Part shown: positions 63,905 to 64,000 of the stretch, piece by piece | Position numbering within the stretch: the stretch's first letter is position 1 | Layout: each line of letters starts with the position of its first letter | Translations under genes and position numbers: made by a program | Notes under the pieces: model-generated | What the model was told of the DNA's origin: nothing | Seen by the model: only the letters and a program-made list of their open reading frames with translations | Database searches by the model: none | Assembly: GCA_029168955.1 (NCBI GenBank) | Contig: JAPDOI010001365.1 | Coordinates: forward strand, 125,057 to 189,056 | DNA: 64,000 nt | Source of the DNA: Aplectana chamaeleonis | Taxonomy: Eukaryota; Nematoda; Chromadorea; Rhabditida; Cosmocercidae | Direction of reading: 5' to 3'

Positions 63905-64000
63905 CGATACCAGGGCAGTACAGAAAGTGTTCACCGAAGTGTCTATTTGTTGCGAGCAAATATTCATGTTTTTCTCCACAGAGAATAATCTTGCTTTTGC

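Noticed and set aside
1..64000. Spliced-leader genes, rRNA or intact tRNA genes
   Set aside because: I looked for the nematode SL1 22-mer and for complete tRNA cloverleaves and saw none; only tRNA-like remnants are present. A covariance-model scan could still find something missed by eye.

Overview
The window looks like a gene-poor, repeat-packed stretch of an animal nuclear genome, most likely a strongylid (hookworm-like) nematode. The organism is inferred, not shown. The endonuclease/reverse transcriptase at 6998-11115 is an RTE-clade element of the type abundant in strongylid nematodes. Other support is a CR1-like and a Jockey-like non-LTR element, dense short inverted-repeat (MITE) families, and no bacterial gene layout. 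I found no convincing host gene, rRNA or intact tRNA. Nearly every stretch that can be explained is a transposable element, a decayed piece of one, or a repeat array.

Layout. 0-6.9 kb: a hairpin, a tRNA-like remnant, a 2.2 kb inverted-end element with CGGAT arrays, and a MITE nested in another MITE. 7.0-11.1 kb: an RTE element whose reverse transcriptase is split by an exactly 1,000-bp DNA element with 3-bp target duplications. 11.5-16 kb: TTAA-flanked MITEs and GC-rich inverted motifs. 16-20.8 kb: AT-rich sequence between inverted repeats, with a 21-bp minisatellite. 21.0-23.2 kb: a hAT-like element with an 8-bp target duplication, itself invaded by MITEs. 23.8-26.9 kb: a decayed CR1-like element with a foldback MITE inside its endonuclease. 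28.2-29.7 kb: a 1.5 kb foldback with tRNA-like ends. 30.8-32.1 kb: three MITEs joined through single TTAA-type junctions. 33.9-34.5 kb: an element built from CGGCTATTT motifs. 35.4-41.0 kb: a large near-identical inverted duplication whose right arm carries one MITE that the left arm lacks. 42.3-44.4 kb: a second hAT-like element with a perfect 8-bp duplication, containing an 870-bp foldback. 44.8-45.6 kb: a GCGACGCG-rich element with Harbinger-like ends. 46.0-51.6 kb: an LTR retrotransposon with two ~895-bp LTRs, gag, protease and an integrase zinc-binding remnant, but no reverse transcriptase or RNase H. 54.2-57.4 kb: an RTE fragment and a Jockey-like element meeting tail to tail. 58-64 kb: more MITEs, a 21-bp array and a small palindrome.

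The parts do not form a pathway; they form a layered insertion history. Two patterns stand out. First, at least four MITE families with different bodies share an AGGCA start and a TTAA flank, and three insertions can be checked against an uninterrupted version inside the window. Second, several unrelated inverted-end elements carry arrays of a short motif that seems to grow out of their own terminal repeat. I read these as possible transposase-binding arrays, but that is inference. All work was by eye; repeat boundaries are good to a few bases where a target duplication is given and to tens of bases elsewhere.
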